Source: Flavobacterium sp. LC2016-13 (lineage in GTDB: Bacteria; Bacteroidota; Bacteroidia; Flavobacteriales; Flavobacteriaceae). From it: a DNA stretch of 64,000 nt. Where the stretch lies: assembly GCF_009707955.1 (NCBI RefSeq), contig NZ_WMDQ01000004.1, positions 248,001-312,000 of the forward strand, given 5' to 3'. Shown in pieces: positions 52,101-61,592 of this stretch (position 1 is the first letter of the stretch; each line of letters opens with the position of its first letter). The notes beneath the pieces are model-generated. The model had not been told where the DNA came from. It did not search any database and saw only the letters and a program-made list of their open reading frames with translations. The position numbers were made by a program, and so were the translations under genes.

Positions 52101-52580
52101 ATTTTCGATATGATCGATTTCTCCGTTTAACTGATCTCCAATTGGATAATCCGAACGTTCTACCAAATCATTAATCATTCCCTGTAAACCTAAAGAACGG
52201 CCATCATCCGGAGAATAAATTCTGGTAATACCATATTCATGCAATTCTGAAATTTCGCTTGGCAGAATCACGCCGCCGCCGCCGCCAAAAATTTTGATAT
52301 GCCCCGCTCCTTTTTCATGAAGCAAGTCATACATATATTTAAAGTACTCATTATGTCCGCCTTGGTACGATGTCATTGCAATTGCATTTGCATCTTCCTG
52401 AATAGCAGTATTTACCACTTCTTCGACACTACGATCGTGCCCCAGGTGAATTACCTCTACTCCGGTTGACTGAATAATGCGTCGCATGATATTAATTGCC
52501 GCGTCATGCCCGTCAAACAGTGATGCCGCAGTAACGATTCTTACTTTATTTTTAGGAATATATGGTTTTTGTTGTTCCAT
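49140..52580 (-). CDS. icmF: fused acyl-CoA mutase IcmF (B12-dependent)
   Basis: A 1146-residue fusion of three parts in the IcmF order: an N-terminal cobalamin-binding domain ([14 protein letters not shown], with the cobalt-ligand His25), a MeaB-type G-protein chaperone (P-loop [12 protein letters not shown] at 200-211, [23 protein letters not shown]), and the C-terminal mutase barrel (from about 560; [23 protein letters not shown]). IcmF interconverts isobutyryl- and n-butyryl-CoA. The [12 protein letters not shown] segment and the fused layout favour this over methylmalonyl-CoA mutase, whose usual alpha/beta subunits are separate. No cobalamin riboswitch is visible upstream. Confidence 0.9.
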   Translation of the reverse strand: MEQQKPYIPKNKVRIVTAASLFDGHDAAINIMRRIIQSTGVEVIHLGHDRSVEEVVNTAIQEDANAIAMTSYQGGHNEYFKYMYDLLHEKGAGHIKIFGGGGGVILPSEISELHEYGITRIYSPDDGRSLGLQGMINDLVERSDYPIGDQLNGEIDHIENKIPTAIARLISAAENFPEIAKPVFDKIHENNTNSKIPVLGITGTGGAGKSSLVDELVRRFLIDFPEKTIGLISVDPSKRKTGGALLGDRIRMNAINNPRVYMRSLATRQSNLALSKYVAEAIQVLKAAKYDLIILETSGIGQSDTEIMDHSDVSLYVMTPEFGAATQLEKIDMLDFADLVALNKFDKRGALDAIRDVKKQYQRNHNLWDKNPDEMPVFGTIASQFNDPGMNTLYKAIMDKVVEKTSSELKSTFQITKEMSEKIFVIPPHRTRYLSEIAENNRSYDESALSQQKVAQKLYGIFKTIESVSGKIPQINKAGIDDSTVLPTATEAHDENRIFLNLLLNQFDKVKMDLDPYNWEIILNWDEKVAKYKNPVYSFKVRDKEIKIATHSESLSHLQIPKIALPKYEAWGDILRWNLQENVPGEFPFASGLYPFKREGEDPSRMFAGEGGPERTNKRFHYVSAGLPAKRLSTAFDSVTLYGNDPDIRPDIYGKIGNAGVSICCLDDAKKLYSGFDLVHALTSVSMTINGPAPMLLGFFMNAAIDQQCEYYIKENDLEKEVEAKINKIYKEKGTERPKYQGDLPEGNNGLGLMLLGVTGDQVLPLDVYNDIKVKTLSQVRGTVQADILKEDQAQNTCIFSTEFALRLMGDVQEYFITKNVRNFYSVSISGYHIAEAGANPITQLAFTLSNGFTYVEYYLSRGMSINDFGPNLSFFFSNGVDPEYSVIGRVARKIWAKAMKNKYGANERAQMLKYHIQTSGRSLHAQEIDFNDIRTTLQALYAIYDNCNSLHTNAYDEAITTPTEESVRRAMAIQLIINKELGLAKNENPIQGSFIIEELTDLVEAAVLQEFDRITERGGVLGAMETMYQRSKIQEESLYYETLKHNGDFPIVGVNTFLSSKGSPTVIPAEVIRATEEEKQYQITMLDNLHQFHEAKVNEHLNKLQEAAIKNENLFDHLMEATKVCSLGQITSALFEVGGQYRRNM

Positions 52581-52807
52581 TTTATGAATATGATAATTTT
52601 AAGGGAGCAATTTACAAAATATTATAATATTTGGTTCTCGATCTTTCTTTTTGTTCATAAAAAAAATAATCTTTTTTTTATCTCAAGGGGTAACATTTTA
52701 GTTCCTTATCTGATTTATCTTATATAAGTCTTATAGAAATGTTAGCAACATGGCAATTTTGAAATATTTAAATTAAATACAACAACTTGTTTTCCAGCAC
52801 TCTAAAG

Positions 52808-52815
52808 TAATTTAG
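52808..52815 (+). promoter_or_regulatory. TAATTTAG promoter element shared with the paralogue array
   Basis: The sequence AAAGTAATTTAGCAATGTAGAAAT closely matches AAAGTAATTTAGCAGTATAGAATT before paralogue 2 and its two sisters. Here a TTG lies 18 bases upstream, versus 23 in the array. The AACC-GGTT palindrome is absent. The rest of this 308-base gap upstream of the transpeptidase gene has no other feature that I can support. Confidence 0.55.
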
Positions 52816-52888
52816 CAATGTAGAAATGCCCCAAATTTTTACCCAAAACTTTCCTACCTAAAAAAGTATCACGTAAAAATTTAAAAAA

Positions 52889-54454
52889 ATGAAAACATTA
52901 TATCCATTCGCCATAATTATAGCTTCAAGCTTCTTTTTATCATCTTTCAACAGAACAGAAAACGACATACGTTCTTTTGAAAAAACTTCAACTATTGGAG
53001 CCGTTTATAACTCAGATTCTGATAATTTGGAGGAAGCTTCGAATCAATTCTTTAAAAGATATTCGGATTTAAAAAAATATAAATCTGATGTCATGTCTTT
53101 ATACAAAAACAGAACTTTGGGAACTATTTGGTTTGATGAAGATGAGATCAATGAATTTGGTTCTGTTTTATACGAAAAAGCAAAAAAAACAAATGATCTT
53201 ACTATTCCTTATCAAAAAGAAATTGACGCGCTTTTTTCTTCATCAGAAACAAAGCTATCCAAAACAGATGCTGATATGCTTTTAAGTTCTTTGTATATTA
53301 TTTATGCTCAAAAAAGTAATTCAGATTCTAAGAAAAAAATATCTTATGATGATTCATTAAAAGATTTCCTGAACTACAGCACTATCGAAAAAGCAACTGC
53401 TTCAACAACCGAAAATGTTAAAGTAGAATACGATCAATATTACAAATTACAAGACGTTCTTAAAAAATATAAAAAATTAGACCACTCAAATAAATGGAAA
53501 ACTATTGTTCCTGAAGAAGTACCATATAAAGATTTACGTCCGGATGCTGTTTCCAGTACGATATCACAAGTCAGAACTCGTTTATATTTATTAGGCGATT
53601 TAAAAAATGACTCTCAAAGTAATGTTTACGATCGTGAATTGATGGATGCTGTAATGAAATACAAAGTTCGCAACGGGTTTAAACCTAATTATATTTTATC
53701 TGAAGATCATATTAAAGAAATGAATGTGCCGCTTTCTGATAAAATCGAAACATTAAAACTGAACATGGAAAGATGTCGTGCTATTTCTGCTCAAATTGCC
53801 GGCAGCGATGAGTATGTGTTGGTAAATATTCCTTCGTATGAATTGTTTTATGTTAAAAATGGAAAAGTAGAATTAGTTTCGAATGTATTTGTTGGTGCAC
53901 CATTAACTAAAACAACAATTTTTAACGGTGAAATTGACAGAATCGTTTTCAGCCCATATTGGACAGTTCCACAAAGTATTGTAAACAATGAATTAAAAAG
54001 TAAAATAGCTGCAGATAAAAATTATTTGGCTGAAAAAAATATGGAAATTGTAAATGGTCAGGTAAGACAAAAACCAGGGCCGGACAACTCTTTAGGATTG
54101 GTGAAATTCATGTTTCCAAACCCGGATGATATTTATTTACACGATACCCCATCTAAAACTTTATTTGATTTTGAAAAAAGAACTTTTAGCCATGGTTGTA
54201 TAAACGTACAAAAAGCAAAAGAATTAGCTGTTGCAATGCTTAAAGATTATCCGGAATGGACTCAGGATAAAATTGATAAAGCGATGGCTGGTGAAAAAGA
54301 AAACAGCTTTAAATTAGCTAAAAAAGTTCCAATCTTTATTTCGTATTTTACTTCTTTGGTAAATGAAAATGGCGAAATTGGGTTCTTTCAGGATGTTTAT
54401 GAAAGAGATAATGAATTAAATACTTTATCTACAAAAGCTATTTCTTCAAATTAA
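52889..54454 (+). CDS. L,D-transpeptidase, YcbB-like
   Basis: A 521-residue exported enzyme that would form or remodel 3-3 crosslinks in peptidoglycan. The N-terminal hydrophobic segment (FAIIIASSFFLSSF) is a signal or anchor. About 205-270 resembles a peptidoglycan-binding domain (SQVRTRLYLLGDL and onward). The YkuD catalytic domain (about 300-460) shows YWTVPQSIVNNEL, DIYLHDTPSK and RTFSHGCINVQKAKEL with His435 and catalytic Cys437. The length and subdomain arrangement match the large YcbB/LdtD class. It is preceded by a promoter-like block also used by the paralogue array. Confidence 0.9.
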   Translation: MKTLYPFAIIIASSFFLSSFNRTENDIRSFEKTSTIGAVYNSDSDNLEEASNQFFKRYSDLKKYKSDVMSLYKNRTLGTIWFDEDEINEFGSVLYEKAKKTNDLTIPYQKEIDALFSSSETKLSKTDADMLLSSLYIIYAQKSNSDSKKKISYDDSLKDFLNYSTIEKATASTTENVKVEYDQYYKLQDVLKKYKKLDHSNKWKTIVPEEVPYKDLRPDAVSSTISQVRTRLYLLGDLKNDSQSNVYDRELMDAVMKYKVRNGFKPNYILSEDHIKEMNVPLSDKIETLKLNMERCRAISAQIAGSDEYVLVNIPSYELFYVKNGKVELVSNVFVGAPLTKTTIFNGEIDRIVFSPYWTVPQSIVNNELKSKIAADKNYLAEKNMEIVNGQVRQKPGPDNSLGLVKFMFPNPDDIYLHDTPSKTLFDFEKRTFSHGCINVQKAKELAVAMLKDYPEWTQDKIDKAMAGEKENSFKLAKKVPIFISYFTSLVNENGEIGFFQDVYERDNELNTLSTKAISSN

Positions 54455-54514
54455 TCCCAAAACATTCAATAACGTGTTTGGTAAATGACTTTTAAATAAA
54501 TTAAATTTTTATAG

Positions 54515-54550
54515 GGTAATTTTAGATTTGATCTAAAATTACCTTTTTTT
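54515..54550 (+). terminator. intrinsic terminator after the L,D-transpeptidase gene
   Basis: GGTAATTTTAGAT / ATCTAAAATTACC with loop TTG, a perfect 13-bp stem followed by seven T residues. Confidence 0.93.
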
Positions 54551-54718
54551 ATGCAACTGTAAATCAACCTTAATCTATTTAATACAAATAAATTACGCGA
54601 TTTCAAAAACACCTTAACTTATTAATCTAAAACCTTTTAGAGGTAAAAATAAAACTAAAATCATCGGACATTTGCATCATAATAATACCACTATTTTTTT
54701 AATTAAAAATTGATTATC

Positions 54719-55060
54719 ATGAAAACAGAAAATATCGAAGGATTAACACTTTTTGAAATAAACTTATTGATTCAACAAGGCGGAAGATTTGTAATGTTTC
54801 CCAATTTAATGACCAAGTTAAAAAGTTCAACTATCTATTTTGTTCGCCCCGAAGAAAAAATACGCAAATATGCACTAAAGCATTTTTTAAAGAATTTTGC
54901 AAACGGTTGGCGTACTTTTCCTTTAAGACCCTTTTATGCCTCAAAGTCTTTATTTTATTTAGCCATTGGCGGTAGAGATTACACCCACAATATACTGGCA
55001 GATTTAAAACAAATAAATCCGGTTTACAATCCTAACTTATATTGCCTACAATACATTTAA
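54719..55060 (+). CDS. small unknown protein
   Basis: A 113-residue basic protein starting MKTENIEGLTLFEINLLIQQ. I use the ATG at 54719; a longer frame opens only through a TTG at 54710. The sequence has GGRFVMFPNLMTKLKSSTIYFVRPEEKIRKYALKHFLKNFANGWRTFPLRPFYA with a strong aromatic/basic character and no signal peptide. No family with a known role is recognised. Confidence 0.6.
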   Translation: MKTENIEGLTLFEINLLIQQGGRFVMFPNLMTKLKSSTIYFVRPEEKIRKYALKHFLKNFANGWRTFPLRPFYASKSLFYLAIGGRDYTHNILADLKQINPVYNPNLYCLQYI

Positions 55061-55181
55061 CACCCTTTTTGCCCTAACCTATAATTATTATACCTTTTTT
55101 AGGTAATCATTCAAATGAGTTAAAAAGAAATTTGCGGGATTTTTCTATGAAAGTCGCAATCAATTTTTAACTCATTTACAT

Positions 55182-56057
55182 ATGAAAAAAAACATTCTTT
55201 TTTTAAGTTTTGCTTTAATCCTCTTATCTTCCTGTAACAAGAAATCTGTTCCTGCAGATAATTCAACTACTTCTCAAGAAACCTTTACACATCCTAAAGC
55301 ACCAAAAGCACAAGGTACTCCACGCATATTATTTATAGGAAATAGCCACACAGAATATTTTGTAAGCACGCCTATATTATTTAGTGAACTTTGTAAAGCC
55401 AATAATCAACTTATGGATATTGATCAATTAATTACAATGGGTGTTTCTATTGATGAAATTTATGCTGATCATGAAGCTGAAGCTGAACAAAATTTTGCTG
55501 AAACAGACAAAGATGGAAATTATTATGATTACGTAATCATTCAGGAATCAACTCCGGTTGCAATTGCAGAACCGGACAGATATCAGGAAAATGTAAAAAT
55601 GATTGTTAAAGAAATACATAAAAATAGTCCGGATGCGGCACTTTACATATACGAAGGAATGTCTCCAATTGCATTTACTGATCCTGATTACAAAGAATAT
55701 TATGATGAAATGCGCAACAACGCGATTTCAGTAATGAAAAATACTAAAAATGCCGGCTTATTAAGAGTTGGCGATGCTGTTAATGATGCCTATAACGGAA
55801 AAAATGGTTATAAATATTTAGTTGGAAATAAGGATAACCTACGTTATGGACAAAATACATTACACCTTTTAAACGATGGAGGTTTTATGCAGGCTGTTTT
55901 ACTTTATGCTACTATTTTTGATAAAAAACCAAGCATTCCAACAGAACTTACTTTGAGTACAGGAACCGGAGACAATGACGACATGAAAAAACAAGACGTT
56001 AACAAAGCAATAAGTAACCCTAAGGCTTTAGAAGAAATTGCTTTTAGCAATCGATAA
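55182..56057 (+). CDS. lipoprotein with SGNH-hydrolase-like domain (DUF4886-like)
   Basis: A 291-residue lipoprotein (lipobox LLSSC, Cys18) with a low-complexity linker and then an SGNH-type domain. Block I reads ILFIGNSHTEYF with the candidate catalytic Ser. YDYVIIQESTPVAIAEPDRYQENV fits the DUF4886 pattern, and a late His is available in LHLLNDGGFMQAVLLYATIF. The family contains esterases and deacetylases acting on cell-wall or carbohydrate substrates. Here the substrate is unknown. The C-terminal 40 residues are charged and repetitive. Confidence 0.77.
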   Translation: MKKNILFLSFALILLSSCNKKSVPADNSTTSQETFTHPKAPKAQGTPRILFIGNSHTEYFVSTPILFSELCKANNQLMDIDQLITMGVSIDEIYADHEAEAEQNFAETDKDGNYYDYVIIQESTPVAIAEPDRYQENVKMIVKEIHKNSPDAALYIYEGMSPIAFTDPDYKEYYDEMRNNAISVMKNTKNAGLLRVGDAVNDAYNGKNGYKYLVGNKDNLRYGQNTLHLLNDGGFMQAVLLYATIFDKKPSIPTELTLSTGTGDNDDMKKQDVNKAISNPKALEEIAFSNR

Positions 56058-56079
56058 ATCTTAACACACAAAAATTAAA

Positions 56080-56113
56080 AATCATCTTATAAATTATAAG
56101 GTGATTTTTTTTA
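56080..56113 (+). terminator. intrinsic terminator after the SGNH-like lipoprotein gene
   Basis: AAAATCATCTTATAA / TTATAAGGTGATTTT with one mismatch, followed by a T run. Confidence 0.87.
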
Positions 56114-56211
56114 TAAGATAAGTACGTATTTCTTTGCATAAAATAGTTTCCGTTTGATTTGAAAATTAATATCTTTCAGAAAATTAACTTTAATCAAAAA
56201 CTAATTTCTTT

Positions 56212-56628
56212 ATGAATGATGATTATCAACCTAAAAAAAGCTGGTGGGACAGAAACTGGAAATGGTTTGTACCAACTGGTTGTTTGAGTTTATTGGTGCT
56301 TTTTGGTTTATTTATTGCCGGCATTTTCTTTGGAGTTACTTCAATGATGACAGAATCTGATGCTTATAAAGGCGCTTTAACTGAAGTTAAAAACAATAAA
56401 GAAGTAAAAGAAAAACTAGGAAGTCCGATTGAAGGAGACGGAATGGTTTCAGGAAGTATTAATATGAGCAATGATACTGGCAATTGTGATTTACAGATTC
56501 CGATAAAAGGGCCAAAAGGAAAAGCAACTTTATTTGTTGTTGCCGTGAAAAAAGGAAAATGGAAATACAACGAATTATCGGTTTATATTGATGCAACCGA
56601 TGATGAAATTGATTTGTTAGAGAAATGA
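56212..56628 (+). CDS. Coa1-like small membrane protein
   Basis: A 138-residue protein with one transmembrane segment (about 18-43, WFVPTGCLSLLVLFGLFIAGIFFG) and a soluble domain with YKGALTEVKNNKEVKEKLGSPIEGDGMVSGSIN and GKATLFVVAVKKGKWKYNELSVYI, the pattern of the cytochrome c oxidase assembly factor 1 family. In bacteria this family often occurs without cytochrome genes nearby, as here, so the function may be different. It overlaps the next gene by four bases (ATGA). Confidence 0.8.
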   Translation: MNDDYQPKKSWWDRNWKWFVPTGCLSLLVLFGLFIAGIFFGVTSMMTESDAYKGALTEVKNNKEVKEKLGSPIEGDGMVSGSINMSNDTGNCDLQIPIKGPKGKATLFVVAVKKGKWKYNELSVYIDATDDEIDLLEK

Positions 56629-57188
56629 AAATATTGCTATTTTTATCCTTAATTTTTCTTCATTGCACTTTTGGATTCGCTCAATCTGATTCAAAATATG
56701 CTTTTTATGCCAGTAAAATAACATCATTTTCAAAACCGTTTAGAATCTTATCTCAAAACGTTGATGCAGTCGGAAATGGCACTGTCGAATTTACAAACGC
56801 AAAGAAACAAATACTTCGTTTTCGATTATACAATCACAAAGTCAAGGAAGCACTTTGTAAAATCGCTTTTGAAATATTTTATTATGAAAAAAATTATTTG
56901 AAAAAAATTGAATCGCTTGATATAAATGGAAATCTAATTGGGTGTAATTTAAAACAATACGGAGAAGCTATTACAGAATTTATCATCGAAAAACCAGGTT
57001 TATACCTGAAAAAAAAGAAACTAATCGATGATGCTGAAGGAAACATTGATATGAAAGATGACAGTAAGGAAAAAATCATCAGAATAAAATTATTCGATGT
57101 CAATAATCTTCAAATTATACAAAAAGAACCTGCTTATATTTCAAGCAAAACCTATTATGATAATTCAAATAGAATGTATTGGCCGTGA
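56625..57188 (+). CDS. exported protein of unknown function
   Basis: A 187-residue protein with signal peptide (MKILLFLSLIFLHCTFGFAQ). The mature part has segments KQILRFRLYNHKVKEALCKIAFEIFYYEKNYLKKIES and LDINGNLIGCNLKQYGEAITEFIIEKP, alternating strands and basic helices. No family recognised. The four-base overlap with the Coa1-like gene makes them translationally coupled, so they probably act in the same process. Confidence 0.6.
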   Translation: MKILLFLSLIFLHCTFGFAQSDSKYAFYASKITSFSKPFRILSQNVDAVGNGTVEFTNAKKQILRFRLYNHKVKEALCKIAFEIFYYEKNYLKKIESLDINGNLIGCNLKQYGEAITEFIIEKPGLYLKKKKLIDDAEGNIDMKDDSKEKIIRIKLFDVNNLQIIQKEPAYISSKTYYDNSNRMYWP

Positions 57189-57244
57189 TCTGAAATTTTC
57201 ATGCGCAAAGATTAATACAAAATTACATTCAAAGCTACGATATT

Positions 57245-57814
57245 ATGAATTGGAATAACGGAATGGGATATATTCGCTATATTATTTTACCTAATGGCAA
57301 CTGGCAACAAATACTGGCTGATAGTTATAATACCGAAACTGTTACAATTAAAATAAAACAAAATAAAAATTTTATTGACAGATTTGATGCGTGCATTTTT
57401 AAACTAATATCCGCTCGTGCACACCATATATTTTATCAAACCGAATCTTTTGGAACTATTTTAATGGATAACGTATCGATTGGATTGGAGAAGTTTTGCA
57501 TAGCTTATTCTAAACAATCTGATGGTGAAGTTATAGTTTTAAAAGGACATTCGGATTGTTTTGACCTTTATGATATCGAAATATACAAAAATGGAAAATT
57601 GGTACGTAAAAGCATTAATATTGGTAAAAAATTATATAATAGTGCATCCGAAATATTAAAACCTATGTATGCATCTTATGCAAATACAGAAATTGGGCAA
57701 CCAACTATTTATGAAGAACTGCCGTACTTATTACCATTTTTAAATCATTTTGGGTGGACAGAAGAACTTATGGATCAAAAAAAATGGCAAATGGCAACCA
57801 CTAATCTGGATTAA
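57245..57814 (+). CDS. unknown cytoplasmic protein
   Basis: A 189-residue protein without signal peptide, starting MNWNNGMGYIRYIILPNGNW. It is rich in Lys, Tyr and Ile with segments DGEVIVLKGHSDCFDLYDIEIYKNGKLVRKS and LPYLLPFLNHFGWTEELMDQKKW. I do not recognise the family. It lies 56 bases after its upstream neighbour in the same direction and is followed by a conserved-looking RNA element. Confidence 0.55.
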   Translation: MNWNNGMGYIRYIILPNGNWQQILADSYNTETVTIKIKQNKNFIDRFDACIFKLISARAHHIFYQTESFGTILMDNVSIGLEKFCIAYSKQSDGEVIVLKGHSDCFDLYDIEIYKNGKLVRKSINIGKKLYNSASEILKPMYASYANTEIGQPTIYEELPYLLPFLNHFGWTEELMDQKKWQMATTNLD

Positions 57815-57890
57815 AATAATAAGGTTTTTTAAATCATTATTTCTTTTCAGAATACGCTCTTTTCTTAAAAAAACGAAGACGTCTGAACCT

Positions 57891-57960
57891 AGCCCTGATA
57901 GCAGTGGAAATCCTTTTGTGCCGGGGTTCGGCATAAAAGATTGGAACGAATAGCAGGACT
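57891..57960 (+). ncRNA. structured RNA element, possibly Flavo-1 motif
   Basis: AGCCCTGATAGCAGTGG is followed by CCTTTTGTGCCG / CGGCATAAAAG (hairpin with GGGTT loop) and GAATAGCAGGACT, whose end can pair with the first bases (AGCCCTG with CAGGACT). This wording is, from memory, a common element in Flavobacteriia and resembles the Flavo-1 RNA. The identification is not confirmed here. It lies just past an unknown gene and before the DUF4197 gene. Confidence 0.5.
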
Positions 57961-58058
57961 ATTGTTAATTATAACAAAATATTTCTGCTCCTCAAATAAA
58001 ATTGTGGCTTTGTTTTTGAATAAGTAGTATTTTTGAAACTTATATAAACCCCCATCTC

Positions 58059-58781
58059 ATGAAAAAGATTTTAATTCTGTCTCTATTGTTGTGCCTAAGT
58101 TCTCATGCTCAGGTAAGAGAAACTTTAGCTCAAAAACTATCAAAATTATCTACTAAACTTTCAGGAGTTGGTGGCGTTGATATTGCCTCAGGACTTAAAG
58201 AAGCATTAAACAAAGGAATTACCGAGCAAGTGAGTAAATTAACCGCAGTTGATGGTTTTTATAAAAATGAAGCGGTAAAAATTCTAATGCCGGAAGAATT
58301 ACAAAAAGTAGATGCTACTTTAAGAAAAGTTGGACTTAGCTCTCTTGCTGATGAAGGAATAAAAGCTTTAAATCGTGCTGCAGAAGATGCGGTAAAAGAA
58401 GCAACTCCGATATTTGTTACGGCTGTAAAAAATATGTCTTTTACAGATGCTAAAAATATCTTGTTAGGAAATGACAGTGCTGCAACTACTTATCTGCAAG
58501 GAAATACAACTACGTCTTTGTACGGAAAATTTAATCCGGTGATAAAAACATCATTCGAAAAAGTTGGTGCCGATGTTATTTGGACAAAAATCATTAATAA
58601 ATACAATACAATTCCGTTAGTAAAAAAGGTAAATCCTGATTTAACGGATTATACAACAACACAAGCTTTGGCAGGAGTTTTTAAAATGATTGCTGTTGAA
58701 GAAAAAGATATCCGTAATAACATTAGTGCAAGAACAACTCCGTTATTAAAAAGTGTTTTTGCTATGCAGGACGGAAAATAG
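58059..58781 (+). CDS. DUF4197 domain protein, exported
   Basis: A 240-residue protein with signal peptide (LCLSSHAQ, residue 18). The mature part is one helical DUF4197 domain: DIASGLKEALNKGITEQVSKLTAVDGFYKNEAVKILMPEELQKVDATLRKVGL, then DAKNILLGNDSAATTYLQGNTTTSLYGKFNPVIKTSFEKVG, and ALAGVFKMIAVEEKDIRNN at the end. The function of the family is unknown. It would be periplasmic. Confidence 0.87.
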   Translation: MKKILILSLLLCLSSHAQVRETLAQKLSKLSTKLSGVGGVDIASGLKEALNKGITEQVSKLTAVDGFYKNEAVKILMPEELQKVDATLRKVGLSSLADEGIKALNRAAEDAVKEATPIFVTAVKNMSFTDAKNILLGNDSAATTYLQGNTTTSLYGKFNPVIKTSFEKVGADVIWTKIINKYNTIPLVKKVNPDLTDYTTTQALAGVFKMIAVEEKDIRNNISARTTPLLKSVFAMQDGK

Positions 58782-58790
58782 TATTTTTTC

Positions 58791-58885
58791 GTTTAACTGT
58801 TTAATCGTTTAGTTGTGTAATCGGAAATTGCGGTTAAAACATTTAAGCGATTAAACAGATAAACTATTAACCGATTAACCAATAC
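58791..58885. repeat. intergenic inverted repeat, family H
   Basis: CGTTTAACTGTTTAATCGTTTAG and GTAATCGG face CGGTTAAAACATTTAAGCGATTAAACAG and ATTAACCGATTAACC. AT-rich arms with loose complementarity, ending eight bases before the purU start codon. Confidence 0.75.
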
Positions 58886-58892
58886 AACCAAA

Positions 58893-59747
58893 ATGCAAAA
58901 AATAACGATCCTCATTCATTGCAAAGACCAAAAAGGAATTATTGCCGCAGTGACTACTTTTATTGCTAAAGTTGAAGGAAATATTACTTACATTGATCAA
59001 CATGTTGATGTTGAGCAAAATGTATTTTTTATGCGATTAGAATGTGAGCTAACCAATCACAATATTACGATCGAAAGCTTAAAAAATGATTTTGACCAAA
59101 CCATTGCAGCTGATTTTGATATGTCATGGGATTTGTACAATCAGGAACAAAAACCAAAAATGGCATTGTTTGTATCGAAATACGATCATTGTTTGTTTGA
59201 TATTTTAGGACGTTACAGCGCAGGGGAATTAAATGTTGAAATTCCGGTAATTATTAGCAATCATAACGATTTAAGATCTATTGCCGAACGTTTTGATATT
59301 CCGTTTCATTGTGTTCCTTTTACAAAAGACAATAAAGAAGAAGGTGAAGCCAAACAAATTGAATTACTGAAAAAATATCAGATCAATTTTATTGTTTTGG
59401 CGCGTTATATGCAAATCATTACACCAAAATTAATATCACTTTACGAGAATAAAATTATCAATATCCATCATTCGTTTTTACCGGCATTTCCGGGTGCAAA
59501 ACCTTATCATTCAGCTTTTAAACGCGGTGTGAAAATTATTGGCGCAACAAGTCATTATGTTACGGCAGAATTAGACGAAGGCCCGATTATCGAACAGGAT
59601 ATTGCCAGAGTTTCGCACATTCATTCTGTTGATGATTTTATCATGAAAGGAAGAGATTTAGAGCGTATTGTTTTAGCAAGAGCTATAAAATTGCATGCAG
59701 AACGTAAAACAATGGTTTACAGTAATAAAACGGTTGTTTTTTCTTAG
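58893..59747 (+). CDS. purU: formyltetrahydrofolate deformylase
   Basis: PurU hydrolyses 10-formyl-THF to formate and THF, supplying formate for PurT-type purine synthesis and balancing one-carbon units. The 284-residue protein has an N-terminal ACT domain (about 5-80, ITILIHCKDQKGIIAAVTTFIAK) and a formyltransferase-fold domain with the catalytic residues Asn190, His192 (NIHHSFLPAFPGAKPYH) and Asp228 (AELDEGPIIEQD). Length and motif order match E. coli PurU. Confidence 0.93.
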   Translation: MQKITILIHCKDQKGIIAAVTTFIAKVEGNITYIDQHVDVEQNVFFMRLECELTNHNITIESLKNDFDQTIAADFDMSWDLYNQEQKPKMALFVSKYDHCLFDILGRYSAGELNVEIPVIISNHNDLRSIAERFDIPFHCVPFTKDNKEEGEAKQIELLKKYQINFIVLARYMQIITPKLISLYENKIINIHHSFLPAFPGAKPYHSAFKRGVKIIGATSHYVTAELDEGPIIEQDIARVSHIHSVDDFIMKGRDLERIVLARAIKLHAERKTMVYSNKTVVFS

Positions 59748-59754
59748 TTTTTTT

Positions 59755-59896
59755 AAGGTTCAAAGTAGCAAAGGTTCAGAGGAACAAAGGTTTTCTTAAA
59801 ATAAAAAACCCGACAGATTTTTAAAATCTGTCGGGTTTACTTTTAAATTCAAAATTCAGAAGCTTTGAACTTATGCGCCTCTGCTACTTTGAACCT
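59755..59896. repeat. intergenic inverted repeat, family A variant, enclosing a terminator
   Basis: AAGGTTCAAAGTAGCAAAGG and TTCAGAGGAACAAAGG face GCTTTGAACTTATGCGCC and TCTGCTACTTTGAACCT. The terminator at 59803-59838 sits inside. The unit lies between the convergent purU and katA genes. Confidence 0.85.
59803..59838. terminator. bidirectional intrinsic terminator
   Basis: AAACCCGACAGATTTT / AAAATCTGTCGGGTTT with a loop of at most two bases, nearly perfect, between convergent purU and katA. Confidence 0.93.
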
Positions 59897-59906
59897 ATAA
59901 AAAAAC

Positions 59907-61400
59907 TTATCTCACTTCGATTAATAATCTTGGGTCAGAAAAATTATTTACTTCGTCCATTGTTAATCCTAAAGCGTTTGCTACGCCTTCGCCGTATGCA
60001 GGATCAGCTTTGAAACAATTTCTGATATGGCGAATCTGAATAAATTTCTGTGCGCCTCCTACTTGTCCGGCTGTATTTTTAAACAAAAGTTGTTTTTTCT
60101 CTTCTGTCAATAAACGGAATAATAATCCAGGCTGAGTGAAATAATCATTATCATCATCTCTGAAATTATGTGCATACGCATCGCCATGAAGTTTCAATGG
60201 CGGTTCTTTAAATTCAAGTTGTTCCTGCAATTCTCCAAAACTATTTGGTTCGTAATGTTTTTTAGATCCGTTATTTCCATCAACACGCATTGCTCCGTCT
60301 CTATGGAATGTATTATAAGGACATCTTGATGAGTTTACCGGAATTTGAAAATTGTTAACTCCCAAACGATATCTATGGGCATCTCCATAAGAAAACAAAC
60401 GCGCTTGCAGCATTTTATCTGGTGAGAAACTAACTCCGGGAGGAACATGCGCCGGATTAAAAGCTGCCTGCTCTACCTCTGCAAAATAGTTCTCTGGATT
60501 TTTGTTTAATTCGAATTCTCCAACCGGGATTAACGGGAAATCGCTTTTTAACCAAACTTTAGTTAAATCAAAAGGATGAAAACGGTAATTCTCAGCTTGT
60601 TCTTCTGTCATGATTTGAACGAACATTTTCCATTTTGGAAAGTTTCCTTCCTCAATAGCATCAAATAAATCTCTTTGATGGCTTTCTCTGTCGCCTCCCA
60701 CTAATTTTGCAGCTTCTTCGTCAGAAAGATTGTCGATTCCTTGTTGTGTTACAAAATGAAACTTCACATAATGTCTTTCATTTTGATGATTTATAAAACT
60801 AAAAGTATGGCTTCCAAATCCGTGCATTTGTCTGTACGATTTCGGGATTCCGCGATCACTCATTACAATAGTAATTTGGTGTAAAGCTTCGGGTAATAAA
60901 GTCCAAAAATCCCAGTTGTTATCAGCACTTCGCAAATTGGTTTTTGGATCACGTTTTACGGCATGATTTAAGTCCGGAAATTTCATTGGATCACGGAAAA
61001 AGAATACCGGAGTATTATTTCCTACCAAATCCCAATTTCCTTCGTTAGTATAAAATTTTAAAGCAAAACCACGAATATCTCTTTCGGCATCAGCAGCACC
61101 TCTTTCACCTGCAACAGTTGAAAAACGAGCGAACATTTCTGTTTTTTTTCCAATTTCAGAAAATATGTCAGCTCTGGTATATTTTGTAATATCATGAGTT
61201 ACAGTAAAAGTACCGTAAGCTCCAGAACCTTTTGCATGCATTCTTCGTTCCGGAATTACTTCACGATCAAAATGTGCCATTTTTTCTAAGAACCAAAAAT
61301 CTTGTAATAAAACGGGTCCTCTTGGACCTGCAGTTTGAATGTTTTGATTGTCTGGAACGGGAGTTCCTGTTGCAGTTGTTAATTTTTTGTTTGAATCCAT
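59907..61400 (-). CDS. katA: catalase (clade 3, small-subunit)
   Basis: A 497-residue haem catalase that disproportionates hydrogen peroxide. The catalytic His55 lies in [14 protein letters not shown], the active-site Asn in [15 protein letters not shown] (about 128) and the haem-ligand Tyr in [14 protein letters not shown] (about 338). The length and the absence of an extra C-terminal flavodoxin-like domain place it with small-subunit catalases. No OxyR gene is adjacent. A TATATTTG box lies upstream. Confidence 0.95.
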   Translation of the reverse strand: MDSNKKLTTATGTPVPDNQNIQTAGPRGPVLLQDFWFLEKMAHFDREVIPERRMHAKGSGAYGTFTVTHDITKYTRADIFSEIGKKTEMFARFSTVAGERGAADAERDIRGFALKFYTNEGNWDLVGNNTPVFFFRDPMKFPDLNHAVKRDPKTNLRSADNNWDFWTLLPEALHQITIVMSDRGIPKSYRQMHGFGSHTFSFINHQNERHYVKFHFVTQQGIDNLSDEEAAKLVGGDRESHQRDLFDAIEEGNFPKWKMFVQIMTEEQAENYRFHPFDLTKVWLKSDFPLIPVGEFELNKNPENYFAEVEQAAFNPAHVPPGVSFSPDKMLQARLFSYGDAHRYRLGVNNFQIPVNSSRCPYNTFHRDGAMRVDGNNGSKKHYEPNSFGELQEQLEFKEPPLKLHGDAYAHNFRDDDNDYFTQPGLLFRLLTEEKKQLLFKNTAGQVGGAQKFIQIRHIRNCFKADPAYGEGVANALGLTMDEVNNFSDPRLLIEVR

Positions 61401-61423
61401 ATTGCTGATTTTTAATGTTTTAT

Positions 61424-61431
61424 CAAATATA
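61424..61431 (-). promoter_or_regulatory. -7 box of the catalase gene
   Basis: On the minus strand this reads TATATTTG (TAnnTTTG), 23 bases before the ATG. A clear -33 box at 19 bases is not seen. Confidence 0.5.
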
Positions 61432-61592
61432 CGAAGATATCTTTATCATATTCATAAACAAAATTGATTGTTATTATGTTTTAATAATCAAAAGTTATTT
61501 AACGTTGCTGAAAGCTCAGAATGCAGTCTTAAAAAATCTTAACTTACTTCCAACAAAGTAATAACAAAACCTTAACAGCAAAGCGTTCATAT

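Noticed and set aside
52581..52888. Cobalamin riboswitch before icmF
   Set aside because: No B12-box or aptamer-like pattern is visible.
57750..57953. A 67-codon frame overlapping the end of an unknown gene and ending FGIKDWNE
   Set aside because: Most of its second half is the structured RNA element at 57891-57960 read as protein, and the first half is another frame of the preceding gene.
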